A DNA stretch of 9,794 bases from Fibrobacteraceae bacterium (GCA_021443045.1 JABUUT010000011.1:1-9794), one strand, 5' to 3'. Positions 1 to 8,222 are shown, counted from the first letter of the stretch. Notes: generated by a model from the letters alone, not told the origin. Numbers and translations: made by a program.

Positions 1-49
1 CCGTTCCCTGAAGATGCTTTTTTAGTGTTAAAAACAGTGGAAGTTGAGA

Positions 50-89
50 GTCATTCTGAGGGGTGCAAGCCCCGAAGAATCCACTGGAA
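50..89. repeat. 40-bp palindromic intergenic repeat, copy 1
   Basis: This 40-bp unit is identical to the one starting 56 bp further on. It begins GTCATTCTGAG and ends GAATCCACTGGAA. It contains an imperfect hairpin at 53-80: ATTCT (53-57) pairs with AGAAT (76-80) and GGGG (60-63) pairs with CCCC (70-73). A GA/GA internal loop lies between the two stems, and the loop is TGCAAG. The layout resembles REP-type extragenic palindromes. Short 'TCATTCTGAG...GAAGAATC' elements are, to my knowledge, common between genes in several Gram-negative phyla. Function is unknown; mRNA 3'-end stabilisation or a non-autonomous mobile repeat are possibilities. Confidence 0.9.
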
Positions 90-105
90 TATTCCACCCC
101 TATCT

Positions 106-145
106 GTCATTCTGAGGGGTGCAAGCCCCGAAGAATCCACTGGAA
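106..145. repeat. 40-bp palindromic intergenic repeat, copy 2
   Basis: This is an exact second copy of the 40-bp unit, separated from the first by a 16-bp unrelated spacer. Its hairpin occupies 109-136. A further 16-bp spacer leads to GTCATTCT at 162-169, which is the first 8 bases of a third unit exactly in register with the 56-bp period; the rest of that unit is missing. Two exact copies with non-identical spacers suggest recent duplication or repeated insertion, not a coding repeat. Confidence 0.9.
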
Positions 146-171
146 GGTAACAGTTTAGACGGTCATTCTAA

Positions 172-194
172 AGTGGTCGGTTTTTCCGACCACT
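172..194. repeat. Perfect 9-bp inverted repeat with T5 loop
   Basis: AGTGGTCGG (172-180) and CCGACCACT (186-194) are perfect reverse complements around a five-base TTTTT loop. RNA from either strand would fold into a stable hairpin. Neither side is followed by a good run of U: the minus-strand transcript continues UUAGAAU and the plus-strand one AUAAUAA. It is therefore at best a backup terminator behind the stronger one at 225-249. It begins 2 bp after the truncated third repeat unit, so it may have replaced the rest of that unit. Confidence 0.75.
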
Positions 195-224
195 ATAATA
201 ACAAATCAGCAGTATTCTTTATAC

Positions 225-249
225 AAAAAATCCCGGAATGCCGGGATTT
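225..249 (-). terminator. Intrinsic terminator of the minor pilin operon
   Basis: On the minus strand AAATCCCGG and CCGGGATTT form a perfect 9-bp stem around a CATT loop, and the transcript then runs into a stretch of U (A run at 225-230 on the plus strand). The stem starts 15 bases after the stop codon of the giant pilin gene. On the plus strand no T run follows the stem, so it should act only on minus-strand transcripts. This marks the end of the operon and argues against a co-transcribed downstream gene. Confidence 0.92.
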
Positions 250-264
250 AAAGCTAAATGTGCG

Positions 265-3200
265 TTATTGAACCGTTATAGTTCCATCACAAAGACTGCC
301 TGATGAAGTATCGCCACCGTTGGTGACCCAAAATTTAATAGTTCCTTTATTACCCTTTCCTGAATTTATTGAACAACTGTACTTATTATTATTATTCACA
401 GTAAAAGATTCACATGTTCCCGTAGGTAACTTATTTTTGTCATCTGCATCTTTATAGTGCAAAACAAAGCCCACATTATCATAGTTATTTTCAACAGTAA
501 ATTTAAATGTTACATTGTTAGCAGAGCTATTACCTGTAACTTTATTCGCAGTTCCATTTTCACAACTAACCTTTAATTTGGGTTTTACCATCAATGCATC
601 AGAACCAGCACAAACGGCTTCAGTCTGTTTATCCGAAGTCACCTTGTAGGAATATTTTGTTTCTGCGGTAACTTCGCTCGGATTAACTATAGCCGTATAA
701 CTACCACTGTTACCAGATGATAGCACATAAGTGCTAGAACTACTGTTATCATCATAGAGAACCAATGTATATGTTTCACCATCTTTTTTATGAGTAAGCC
801 CTGTCATAGCAAATGTTGTGCTATTGCCGAAAATTATAGATGAAGCACTAAATGCACAAGATGAAGCCGATGTCGGATATACCGGTGTTTGTGGTTCATT
901 AACCGTCAATGTTCCAAAACAAACATTATCACTCTGTTCAGTGCCACCTACAATCAATTTAACATAGAAATTATTGGTTGCCGAATAATCTTTTGTGGCA
1001 ATATTATCCACATTTAAATTACCTGCGGACATATCAGAGCCAACAGCCGAGTTACCAATATACAACCTTAATGACTCGTTACTATTCAGGTCTCTACTTA
1101 ATCCCGAAACCGTAAATTTCGTATTGGTACCACGCACAACAGGATTGGGATCAAACGTACAAGACGATGCCGATACACCCGATGAAGGAGGTGTTTGAGG
1201 AGTTTGACCGGAGCAAGCTCCAGTTTCCTTTACTTCTAAGTTTTTACTGCATTTTTCCATACCATCGACATAAACTCTAAAGACATGATTACCAGCACCT
1301 AACTCAGAAGCGATATGCGTTCCATTAAAGGAACCCACAGAAGAACCATCTACCAACAAATTCATAGACTTTGAACTTGTTGTGCTGGCTTTGAATGTGG
1401 CTGTTCCCGGAGCTTCCACGCAATTTTCAGCACTTAAGGAACAAGTCACTTCAATATTTTCATCATTTTCAATTTCATTAGCGCACAGCACCTTCGACAA
1501 TGTTTTTGAAGGAGTTGTAACGGTCATTTCAAACCTTGGAGAAACAGAAGTAACTCCGGTAACCTCGTAGTTACCAGGATTACTGCAATCATATTGATTC
1601 TTTGGAACTCCGTCTACATAAATAGAGCAACCGTTTTGAGATGTTTTATCTACACTAGTAATGGAATTTGTAACATACCACTTACCACTCCTAGCACTAT
1701 ATTTAGCCTTACACCACGATAGATTAACATCGTTAGGGCAGGCACTCATAATGCTATTCACCGTATAATTCACAGTACTACTATAAAGAACTACCTTTTT
1801 GATAGTTTCAGGATTAAACCCATCAATATGAGCCAAATCATTTACATAGAAAATGGTATTTCCCTTTTGAGTTATTTGTTTTTCTACGCTGTGCTTTCCG
1901 TTTTCATCTACAAGGTACATTGTAACAACATCATCCACAGAAAAATCCACATTTGAACCAATATCAATATGGATAAATGCTTCTCGCACATTGCTGGTTC
2001 CCACAGATATTTCACAAGCTTTTTCCTTGCTGCAAGATACACCACCAGTAGACATTGATAAATTTTCTACACAAGATGTATAACCACCAACATAGAATTT
2101 ACCGCAGCTAGCGGTTATATACTGTTCCCCTTCATACTTGCAGCGGACATAAACATTTCTATGATACCCACCAGAGAAAGAAAAGCCCACATCCGAATTT
2201 ACAACAGCATCAGAATAGCCATGTTCACCATCATAGGTAAACTTATAGGTATTATTTTTCATTTTCCAGCCAGCATACATATAGTAGTCTTCATTATTGG
2301 CACAGGTTCGATTCTTGTACTCTGTTCCATTACTGAATGTAAGAACAGATGATGTATTTTCGAAATAACCACTTTCAACGTCACAAGCATTGTAGTAATA
2401 CTCAATATTTTCCATTTTACATTTTTCACCTAAAATGGTATTGGGCCTTACCCATGGATTAACTTCTTCATTTTTAGGGACACGACCACCTAAATATTCA
2501 GCAGCCATAGAACATTCCAATCTGGGAACATCAATGCAATCATTTTCGTACTTATCACTGACCCATCCAAAGGAGTAAATTTTGAAGCCTGCATCAGATA
2601 ATTTAAAGCCAAGATATTCGCTTTCTAAATTAGACTGAATAGAAGGACAATCTTTCTTATTAGAACAAGGCCAAGACGGGTCCGTATTTAATTTGAAAGA
2701 AACATCACCACTAAAACCACTTCCACGAACCGTTATATGAAGGTCATTTCCCTGTACCCTCATGGCCATAGACAACATAGTTTCTGCACTTATGGGAATG
2801 GAGCTATTTGAGGCATCCTTAAAGTAAGCAACGGCACAGCCATTGCCGTTGTTCCCGGCACCGGATCCTTCAAGAAAACATAATCTTGCCATTAAGTAAT
2901 TATTATTGGCGGAATTACCAAAAATATTTACTGAGTTATAGGTATTTGCCTTTTCATCCACTCTAAAAATAAAACCACTGTTTAAAAATGTATTCTTACT
3001 ATTTTGTAAGCTAACTAAATTGGTTTCAAAAACAGCATCCAAAGTACCATTAGGCCCTGCCTTTTTCTTGTTGACAATCAAATTAGAGTTACCGGATTGG
3101 CTATTGGGATTCTTGTTACCCTCAGGCTCACAAACAATAGCACCACTACCATATTTTATACAAGTTGTAGCATCATCCTTATCGGTAGAACTATGATACA

Positions 3201-6200
3201 TAGAATACCACATGGATGCCGTTTTTCCTGTTGCCGAATAATCCATTGCAGGAATTTTGCCATTATTTAAATTACAGTGATAATCATTATTACTATAGTT
3301 ACCATTTCGCACACAATCATTATCAATACAATGTTCTGTTGCACTTCCTACACAGAAATTAGTAAAGCTTTCATAAATACAATGTTCATCAGGCTTGTCA
3401 AAAACGGCAGTCACATCCAAATTACCAGCAATCACTTGATTTAAAGTATCATGGTAAAGAGTATCGCGTTCAAAACCATCCATTTCATAAAACCAATAAT
3501 TGAACTTACTGCCATTCAGCTCATAGGTAAATTCCAATTTTTCATTGGCATAAATGGGAACATTCTTACAATTAGAATCATCATTACTGTTGCAAGTCAA
3601 GAAGGGCTCAGCACTACCATTAACAATCTTTTTTACATACACTTTAGGACTTCCATCATCCTTTGCGTCAATATAAATATTTAAATAGAACTGTTTTTTT
3701 CTTAGGGATGCGAACAACACATAATTACCTTCATGCTCCGATGTTGGGTATTCTATTGTATAGTCTGCTATTCTAACGTCGCAATATTTTTCCACATCAT
3801 TGCCATTAGTCCTATCAACCAAAGAAATAGGGTTACCTGTTCTACAGCTCCATTTATTATTAGCCTCAAGGGTTGAGCAACTATTTCCATCAGCTCCAAC
3901 CCATGTATAACCATTAGCAATATCATCACATTCGGGACGACTCATAAACACATCAATATTATTGCAAGCAGGGTCCCCAATTTTGGTAGTTCCACTACAA
4001 TATTCACTTAATTCGTGGCGTACCACTTTGACAAACCCATTTATCGCCACATTACAAATTTGGGGAACACCTGGTAAACATCCATTGCAAGCTTCCAATA
4101 GAAATGTTACCGAATTAGCTTCCGTTTCTTGAGGAGCACTTACAGTAAACACCTTAAATTCCTTTGTTTGTGGCGGTATGGTAACCGTATATACTTTGCG
4201 GCCATCAGACCCCGACCTTAACTGCACATTGCTACTTGGCACAATGCTCCATTTGTCACCAGGATCAATAGGAATGGATATATCCACGGTTTTAATAAGT
4301 GTATTTTCTGTTTCTGTTACCGTTAAGTAAACTTCCTTAATATCTTCATTACTAGCCAGTTCCAACTGACGATCTTTAAAAGCCACAATGGGGGTGGTTC
4401 TACTTTCACCCTTTACAACCACATACAAAGGAACATCCTCATAGGAGGTTGTTTTTATAGTACAAGTATACACACCTTCTTCAATAAAATCATCCGTACC
4501 TCTCACATATAACAAATTATCATTTAACCGATTACCGGGAATCGTTTTACCTCCATCTCCCGTGCATACATCTTCAGATACAGTCAAATTTTCAGTTATG
4601 GCTCCATTCAACCCCTGCACCTTGTAATAATCCTTTAGTTTACCATAGGGATCTTTGGGCAAATAGATTACACGAGGTAATGTAATCACAGATGGTTTCA
4701 ATTCAGAATATACCTTAGTACCAGCCCCTTCTTCTTTTACAAGGGATTCCACATCAATTTCACTATTTTCATACTGAGATTCAATTTTCACTCTCAGTTG
4801 AGGGCTTACAGAAATATGATAATCATCCAAGCTACCATCAGTTACATCAAAATGAACATCCGTTTTTTGATTAAAGGCTTCATTACCTTTTATAATACCT
4901 GCGCTAGCCAAAGTATTTATTACTGTGGCATTATACTCTAAGTCAACACCGGCATCACCTATATACGCCTTTGCTGGTTCCGTTCTACCTTCATTTTCCA
5001 TAAGAATGGAGCCATTAATTTTAGTACCATAGAGTTCAATATCTTTGGCTCCATAAACAAAATAATTATGTTTTTCATAAGCATCGTGAGTGCCGTATAA
5101 TTTACCGGGGGCTTCCACATAAATCATTACAACGGCATCGTCTGTAGTGGGAGGTAAATAGAAATCACTCATTCTATCACCTGTAATGTGGAATATATAA
5201 TTGCCACTTAAACGAGCTGGCGTATTTTGAGACATATTCTGGAAATCACTTCCATTAAAGTGATAAACCATAAACCCATAAGTAGAAATAGTGTTGTCGC
5301 TACCTTTCTTGCTACCAATCAAATACTTAAGTCCATCTTGGTCAGCTTTTGCCCTATCATAGCATTGGTTTAGTTTAGTCCAAAAAACAGACGTGTTATT
5401 TTGTTCACCAACACCAGGATCAATTTTGCAATAGTCATTGGCATATTTATTCACTATTTCAGTTTTATTTGAAATTAAAATGGGCTGGGCAACTTTTTTA
5501 TCTTTTATAACCTCCCCTTCTTTATCCATTTTTGCACGCTGTTCCCAATAATGTTCACCTAGAATACCCTTGCTTACAGAATTGTTCTCAAATGTAGCTC
5601 CAATTATGCCATCACTATTTCTATTGATAGAGAAATATCGATTTTCCGTTTTATTGTATACTCTGCCATTATTGGTTAGTTCTTCACAAGAACGATACAG
5701 CCCGTATGGATAATCGGAATAGGCTCCATTTTGGTCACCATTTGGACTGCAAAAAACAAAACCATAATTGCTATAAGTATAAATTTTTTCAAAATTCGCT
5801 TTATGGTTGCCGAAGTTATCATTTTTACCATTTCCAAGGCTGATTTTCTTTGGCAAAATTATGTTTTTCGCAGAGAATAATCTAAAATTATCATGTTCAA
5901 TAAGCATTTCAGCATTTTCTGTATAAACAAGGCTCCCCCCCACATTTATAGACTTAGTGCCAATATGGTGCTTACCATTTATGGTGACATTACCTGTTAC
6001 ATCAAAGCCGCAATTTTCGGCCACATCTCCATTAATATAAACATCGCCATAAACGGTAAAACTAATATCACCACCAGGACAATTAGTGAGATTTCCACCT
6101 ATATAAGCTACATTCTGTTTTTCAGGATCCTTACTGGGTGTTCCTATAGTAATCATAGCATCAACACCAACATTCCCTCCAGCATAGAAATTGCCTCCTG

Positions 6201-6852
6201 CCAGTTTTGAATTGGGCGAAGCTCCCTCTAGCTTAACATTACCTGTAACTAAAAAATTTTCCTCAACATTTGGAATGTTACCTGTATAATCACCATTAAT
6301 CATGGCAGAATTCAGATTAGGAGAACTTGTAGCCCTGCTTAAAACCCCAAAGAATGATCTATCATAATTTACCGTGGCATCAGTGGCCTTAACAGGTAAA
6401 TTCACCCTGTACAAACCATCTACCTTAAAAACGGCAACTTCACTATGTTTAGAGCCATTCCGGGCCTCCCCCACAGACACAACCTTTAAGTTGTAAAAAG
6501 TCTTTCGAGTATCAACGCCCACCAGCCATACACTATATTTTTGATCATCCTTATTCAACTGGTTTCGCTTATCGTCACTTTTTTTGCCAATTTGCGTATT
6601 TAAAAGAATAGGTTTCTTCCCTTTCAAAAATTGGCGAACAGCCCCACCAACATCATTGGCATTGTAAATCATCCAACTTCGGGCACTATTGATGCCAGCA
6701 TTAGCTGCCTGATAAGCCTCCGACTGCAACATTCTTGAAGTTGAAGACTTGTTTTCGGAAGTTATCCATTTGTAGGTTGCCGTTGCAGCAATGGTTGCAA
6801 CAAGCATAAACAACAGAACCGTAACTAAAGATACACCACGTTTATTAAACAT
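265..6852 (-). CDS. Giant PilX/GspK-like minor pilin fused to a multidomain adhesin (2195 aa)
   Basis: Residues 1-6 (MFNKRG) form a type III leader, with probable prepilin peptidase cleavage after Gly6. The following hydrophobic helix begins VSLVTVLLFML. Position 5 is Thr, not Glu, as is usual for PilX and GspK, which cap the pilus tip. EAYQAANAGINSA (about 45-57) matches the PilX-type pattern. Residues about 184-345 carry GN/GD-V repeats typical of a beta-solenoid, with a related segment at about 550-660. The rest appears to be exported adhesin: a Calx-beta or Ig-like region (about 815-930), an InlB-repeat-like region (about 1030-1150), a LamG-like beta-sandwich (about 1200-1435), a jelly-roll-like region (about 1605-1707) and four Ig-like domains (about 1800-2195). 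I count roughly 57 Cys, none in the first 250 residues. PilX proteins are usually about 200 aa, so this is about ten times larger. The pilin N-terminus is secure; the domains are inferred from pattern, and binding is untested. Confidence 0.85.
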   Translation of the reverse strand: MFNKRGVSLVTVLLFMLVATIAATATYKWITSENKSSTSRMLQSEAYQAANAGINSARSWMIYNANDVGGAVRQFLKGKKPILLNTQIGKKSDDKRNQLNKDDQKYSVWLVGVDTRKTFYNLKVVSVGEARNGSKHSEVAVFKVDGLYRVNLPVKATDATVNYDRSFFGVLSRATSSPNLNSAMINGDYTGNIPNVEENFLVTGNVKLEGASPNSKLAGGNFYAGGNVGVDAMITIGTPSKDPEKQNVAYIGGNLTNCPGGDISFTVYGDVYINGDVAENCGFDVTGNVTINGKHHIGTKSINVGGSLVYTENAEMLIEHDNFRLFSAKNIILPKKISLGNGKNDNFGNHKANFEKIYTYSNYGFVFCSPNGDQNGAYSDYPYGLYRSCEELTNNGRVYNKTENRYFSINRNSDGIIGATFENNSVSKGILGEHYWEQRAKMDKEGEVIKDKKVAQPILISNKTEIVNKYANDYCKIDPGVGEQNNTSVFWTKLNQCYDRAKADQDGLKYLIGSKKGSDNTISTYGFMVYHFNGSDFQNMSQNTPARLSGNYIFHITGDRMSDFYLPPTTDDAVVMIYVEAPGKLYGTHDAYEKHNYFVYGAKDIELYGTKINGSILMENEGRTEPAKAYIGDAGVDLEYNATVINTLASAGIIKGNEAFNQKTDVHFDVTDGSLDDYHISVSPQLRVKIESQYENSEIDVESLVKEEGAGTKVYSELKPSVITLPRVIYLPKDPYGKLKDYYKVQGLNGAITENLTVSEDVCTGDGGKTIPGNRLNDNLLYVRGTDDFIEEGVYTCTIKTTSYEDVPLYVVVKGESRTTPIVAFKDRQLELASNEDIKEVYLTVTETENTLIKTVDISIPIDPGDKWSIVPSSNVQLRSGSDGRKVYTVTIPPQTKEFKVFTVSAPQETEANSVTFLLEACNGCLPGVPQICNVAINGFVKVVRHELSEYCSGTTKIGDPACNNIDVFMSRPECDDIANGYTWVGADGNSCSTLEANNKWSCRTGNPISLVDRTNGNDVEKYCDVRIADYTIEYPTSEHEGNYVLFASLRKKQFYLNIYIDAKDDGSPKVYVKKIVNGSAEPFLTCNSNDDSNCKNVPIYANEKLEFTYELNGSKFNYWFYEMDGFERDTLYHDTLNQVIAGNLDVTAVFDKPDEHCIYESFTNFCVGSATEHCIDNDCVRNGNYSNNDYHCNLNNGKIPAMDYSATGKTASMWYSMYHSSTDKDDATTCIKYGSGAIVCEPEGNKNPNSQSGNSNLIVNKKKAGPNGTLDAVFETNLVSLQNSKNTFLNSGFIFRVDEKANTYNSVNIFGNSANNNYLMARLCFLEGSGAGNNGNGCAVAYFKDASNSSIPISAETMLSMAMRVQGNDLHITVRGSGFSGDVSFKLNTDPSWPCSNKKDCPSIQSNLESEYLGFKLSDAGFKIYSFGWVSDKYENDCIDVPRLECSMAAEYLGGRVPKNEEVNPWVRPNTILGEKCKMENIEYYYNACDVESGYFENTSSVLTFSNGTEYKNRTCANNEDYYMYAGWKMKNNTYKFTYDGEHGYSDAVVNSDVGFSFSGGYHRNVYVRCKYEGEQYITASCGKFYVGGYTSCVENLSMSTGGVSCSKEKACEISVGTSNVREAFIHIDIGSNVDFSVDDVVTMYLVDENGKHSVEKQITQKGNTIFYVNDLAHIDGFNPETIKKVVLYSSTVNYTVNSIMSACPNDVNLSWCKAKYSARSGKWYVTNSITSVDKTSQNGCSIYVDGVPKNQYDCSNPGNYEVTGVTSVSPRFEMTVTTPSKTLSKVLCANEIENDENIEVTCSLSAENCVEAPGTATFKASTTSSKSMNLLVDGSSVGSFNGTHIASELGAGNHVFRVYVDGMEKCSKNLEVKETGACSGQTPQTPPSSGVSASSCTFDPNPVVRGTNTKFTVSGLSRDLNSNESLRLYIGNSAVGSDMSAGNLNVDNIATKDYSATNNFYVKLIVGGTEQSDNVCFGTLTVNEPQTPVYPTSASSCAFSASSIIFGNSTTFAMTGLTHKKDGETYTLVLYDDNSSSSTYVLSSGNSGSYTAIVNPSEVTAETKYSYKVTSDKQTEAVCAGSDALMVKPKLKVSCENGTANKVTGNSSANNVTFKFTVENNYDNVGFVLHYKDADDKNKLPTGTCESFTVNNNNKYSCSINSGKGNKGTIKFWVTNGGDTSSGSLCDGTITVQ

Positions 6853-6863
6853 AAATCCTCCTA
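6853..6863 (-). promoter_or_regulatory. Shine-Dalgarno overlapping the upstream stop codon
   Basis: AGGAGG (6857-6862) lies four bases before the ATG of the giant pilin gene, and its first AG is also the last two bases of the TAG stop of the PilW-like gene. This full consensus site is the strongest in the operon. It fixes the ATG at 6852 as the start and implies translational coupling between the two genes. Confidence 0.88.
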
Positions 6864-8207
6864 ATCCAAAGTACCGTTACTCGGGGTCGGAATAGTTATT
6901 AAAGACTCTCCAGATTCTCCATTTTGCTTAATTTGGAGCTGAATTTGAAACGCTTTTACATTTTTTTTGTCATGCGTTGTATGGGCGTAACTTTCTTCAA
7001 ACTTGTAGTTTGCATATTCCACTTTTTTAAGAACCAACTCATCTATGGCAATAGTTCCGTTAGCAGCCAATGGAGAGTATGTGGAAAAAACAAATGCTAT
7101 GCAAACCTCGTTGCTAGGATCATAGCCTACTTTAGAAGTAAAATTCATTTTGCGAGCTACACTACCCCTATCACCAGCTGGAGGATAAAACAAAAAATCG
7201 GGAATATCTTCTAGAGGATTATCAGGACTGGCCTTTTTACGAAAACCAATTGCCATGTGGTCTCTATTGGGAACAAACATTCTGCTAGCATCCTTATTCA
7301 AAGACATTCTAAAAGAAAGCTCATATTCCCTATCTTTTTCTATAGTTACAGAGGCACAGTTTCCCCAGTTATCCGAAGAAGGTATAGACAACACTTTAGA
7401 ACCTACAAAAACTTGATTTGCATAAACTCCATCAGTTTTTATCTTCCCTCCATGTACTTCATCAAAATCATAATTGGTAGCCAGCCCCTTCATTTGTACA
7501 CTAGTTCCACCAAACTCTGGGGTTACATACAAGGCTTGATAGTTTCCTCCGCCAAAACGAGGAATGAGCCTAAATTCGTTTCCCATAGCAGGAAATACCT
7601 GGGCATTTTCATCTCCCGAAACACCAGGTTTAGCGGCAATTATTTTAAAATTAGTTACATTGTCTGTAATCACCGTTTCAGCACCATCTTCAGGGCATTC
7701 TTCACCAGGAGTCTTTACACTTTCTATGGTTTTGCACTGGCGTTTCAAGGTTTCTCCATCTAAAAACCACCGCACTTCTTCAACACCAACATGGGAACCA
7801 TCTTCATCGTAACGAATTTTTCTAAAAGTAATATCACTATAAGTGCCATCACTATTTTTTTCTCCATTAAATTTATATGATGAAGAATCTAATTCAATGG
7901 AGGTTTCGCAAGAAAGGTCTGATCCATTTAAGCAATTATCTATGTAAGCACGTCTATCCAAACTAATTTCATCGGATTCATTTTCAGCAGTGCTGCTAAC
8001 CGTAGACTTAGCCCCCATCTGGGCAAAATCTTCCTTAATAAGAAGAGCTGCATTATTTGAGATTTCAGCTGCCTTTAACATACTTTGGGAACGAACCCGA
8101 AATTTTGTAGAATCGCTAAAAGCCTGACCAGCCACAAGCACCACAACGCCAACAATAGCGATATACACCAAAAGTTCAATAAGAGTAAAACCTTTTTTTA
8201 AAAACAT
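6861..8207 (-). CDS. PilW/GspJ-like minor pilin with a jelly-roll-like insertion (448 aa)
   Basis: The leader MFLKKG precedes FTLIELLVYIAIVG, a canonical prepilin helix with Glu5; cleavage is expected after Gly6. The protein should be held in the inner membrane by this helix until it is assembled into a pilus or pseudopilus. TDNVTNFKI (about 178-186) and VKAFQIQLQI (about 418-427) resemble consecutive parts of the PilW/GspJ pilin fold. They are separated by more than 200 residues. The intervening part (about 235-400) reads like a galactose-binding or CBM-type jelly roll: an aromatic-rich strand YELSFRM, then VCIAFVFSTYS, then a closing IAIDELVLKKV. Typical PilW and GspJ proteins are about 200-350 aa, so the insertion accounts for the excess. 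It follows the PilV-like gene with no gap (TAA directly followed by ATG). The pilin class is well supported; the inserted fold is inference. Confidence 0.85.
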   Translation of the reverse strand: MFLKKGFTLIELLVYIAIVGVVVLVAGQAFSDSTKFRVRSQSMLKAAEISNNAALLIKEDFAQMGAKSTVSSTAENESDEISLDRRAYIDNCLNGSDLSCETSIELDSSSYKFNGEKNSDGTYSDITFRKIRYDEDGSHVGVEEVRWFLDGETLKRQCKTIESVKTPGEECPEDGAETVITDNVTNFKIIAAKPGVSGDENAQVFPAMGNEFRLIPRFGGGNYQALYVTPEFGGTSVQMKGLATNYDFDEVHGGKIKTDGVYANQVFVGSKVLSIPSSDNWGNCASVTIEKDREYELSFRMSLNKDASRMFVPNRDHMAIGFRKKASPDNPLEDIPDFLFYPPAGDRGSVARKMNFTSKVGYDPSNEVCIAFVFSTYSPLAANGTIAIDELVLKKVEYANYKFEESYAHTTHDKKNVKAFQIQLQIKQNGESGESLITIPTPSNGTLD

Positions 8208-8222
8208 TTATTTAATTACTCC
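8205..8222 (-). promoter_or_regulatory. Zero-gap TAA/ATG junction with an internal Shine-Dalgarno
   Basis: The TAA of the PilV-like gene (8208-8210) is followed immediately by the ATG of the PilW-like gene (8205-8207). The only SD-like site, GGAG at 8219-8222, lies inside the last codons of the upstream gene, 11 bases from the ATG. The arrangement fits coupling by terminating ribosomes, which would keep the two minor pilins near a fixed ratio. Confidence 0.75.

Larger units (their letters stand above)
1..264. other. Intergenic region downstream of the pilin operon, no gene recognised
   Basis: I find no supportable gene here. From the right, it holds the operon's terminator, a perfect 9-bp inverted repeat, an 8-bp truncated repeat unit and two full 40-bp palindromic repeats. 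The leftmost 49 bases show no motif I recognise. One plus-strand frame is open from base 1 to a TAA at 148-150, but most of that frame lies inside the repeats, so I do not call it a gene tail. A second plus-strand frame from base 2 stops at 23-25 and could be the last few codons of a gene to the left; that is too little to judge. Confidence 0.6.

Noticed and set aside
1..150. Plus-strand open frame as the tail of a gene entering from the left
   Set aside because: More than half of the frame lies inside the two palindromic repeats and its translation shows no recognisable protein pattern; openness over 49 codons is weak evidence.
50..169. Possible CRISPR array (repeats with different spacers)
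   Set aside because: Only two full repeats of 40 bp, spacers of 16 bp are far too short, the repeat has an internal extragenic-palindrome structure, and no cas gene is present.
7257..7763. 168-codon plus-strand open frame opposite the PilW-like gene
   Set aside because: It is antisense to a clearly coding pilin gene, has no ribosome site that I can see, and its translation has the Ser/Phe/Arg-rich look of a shadow frame.
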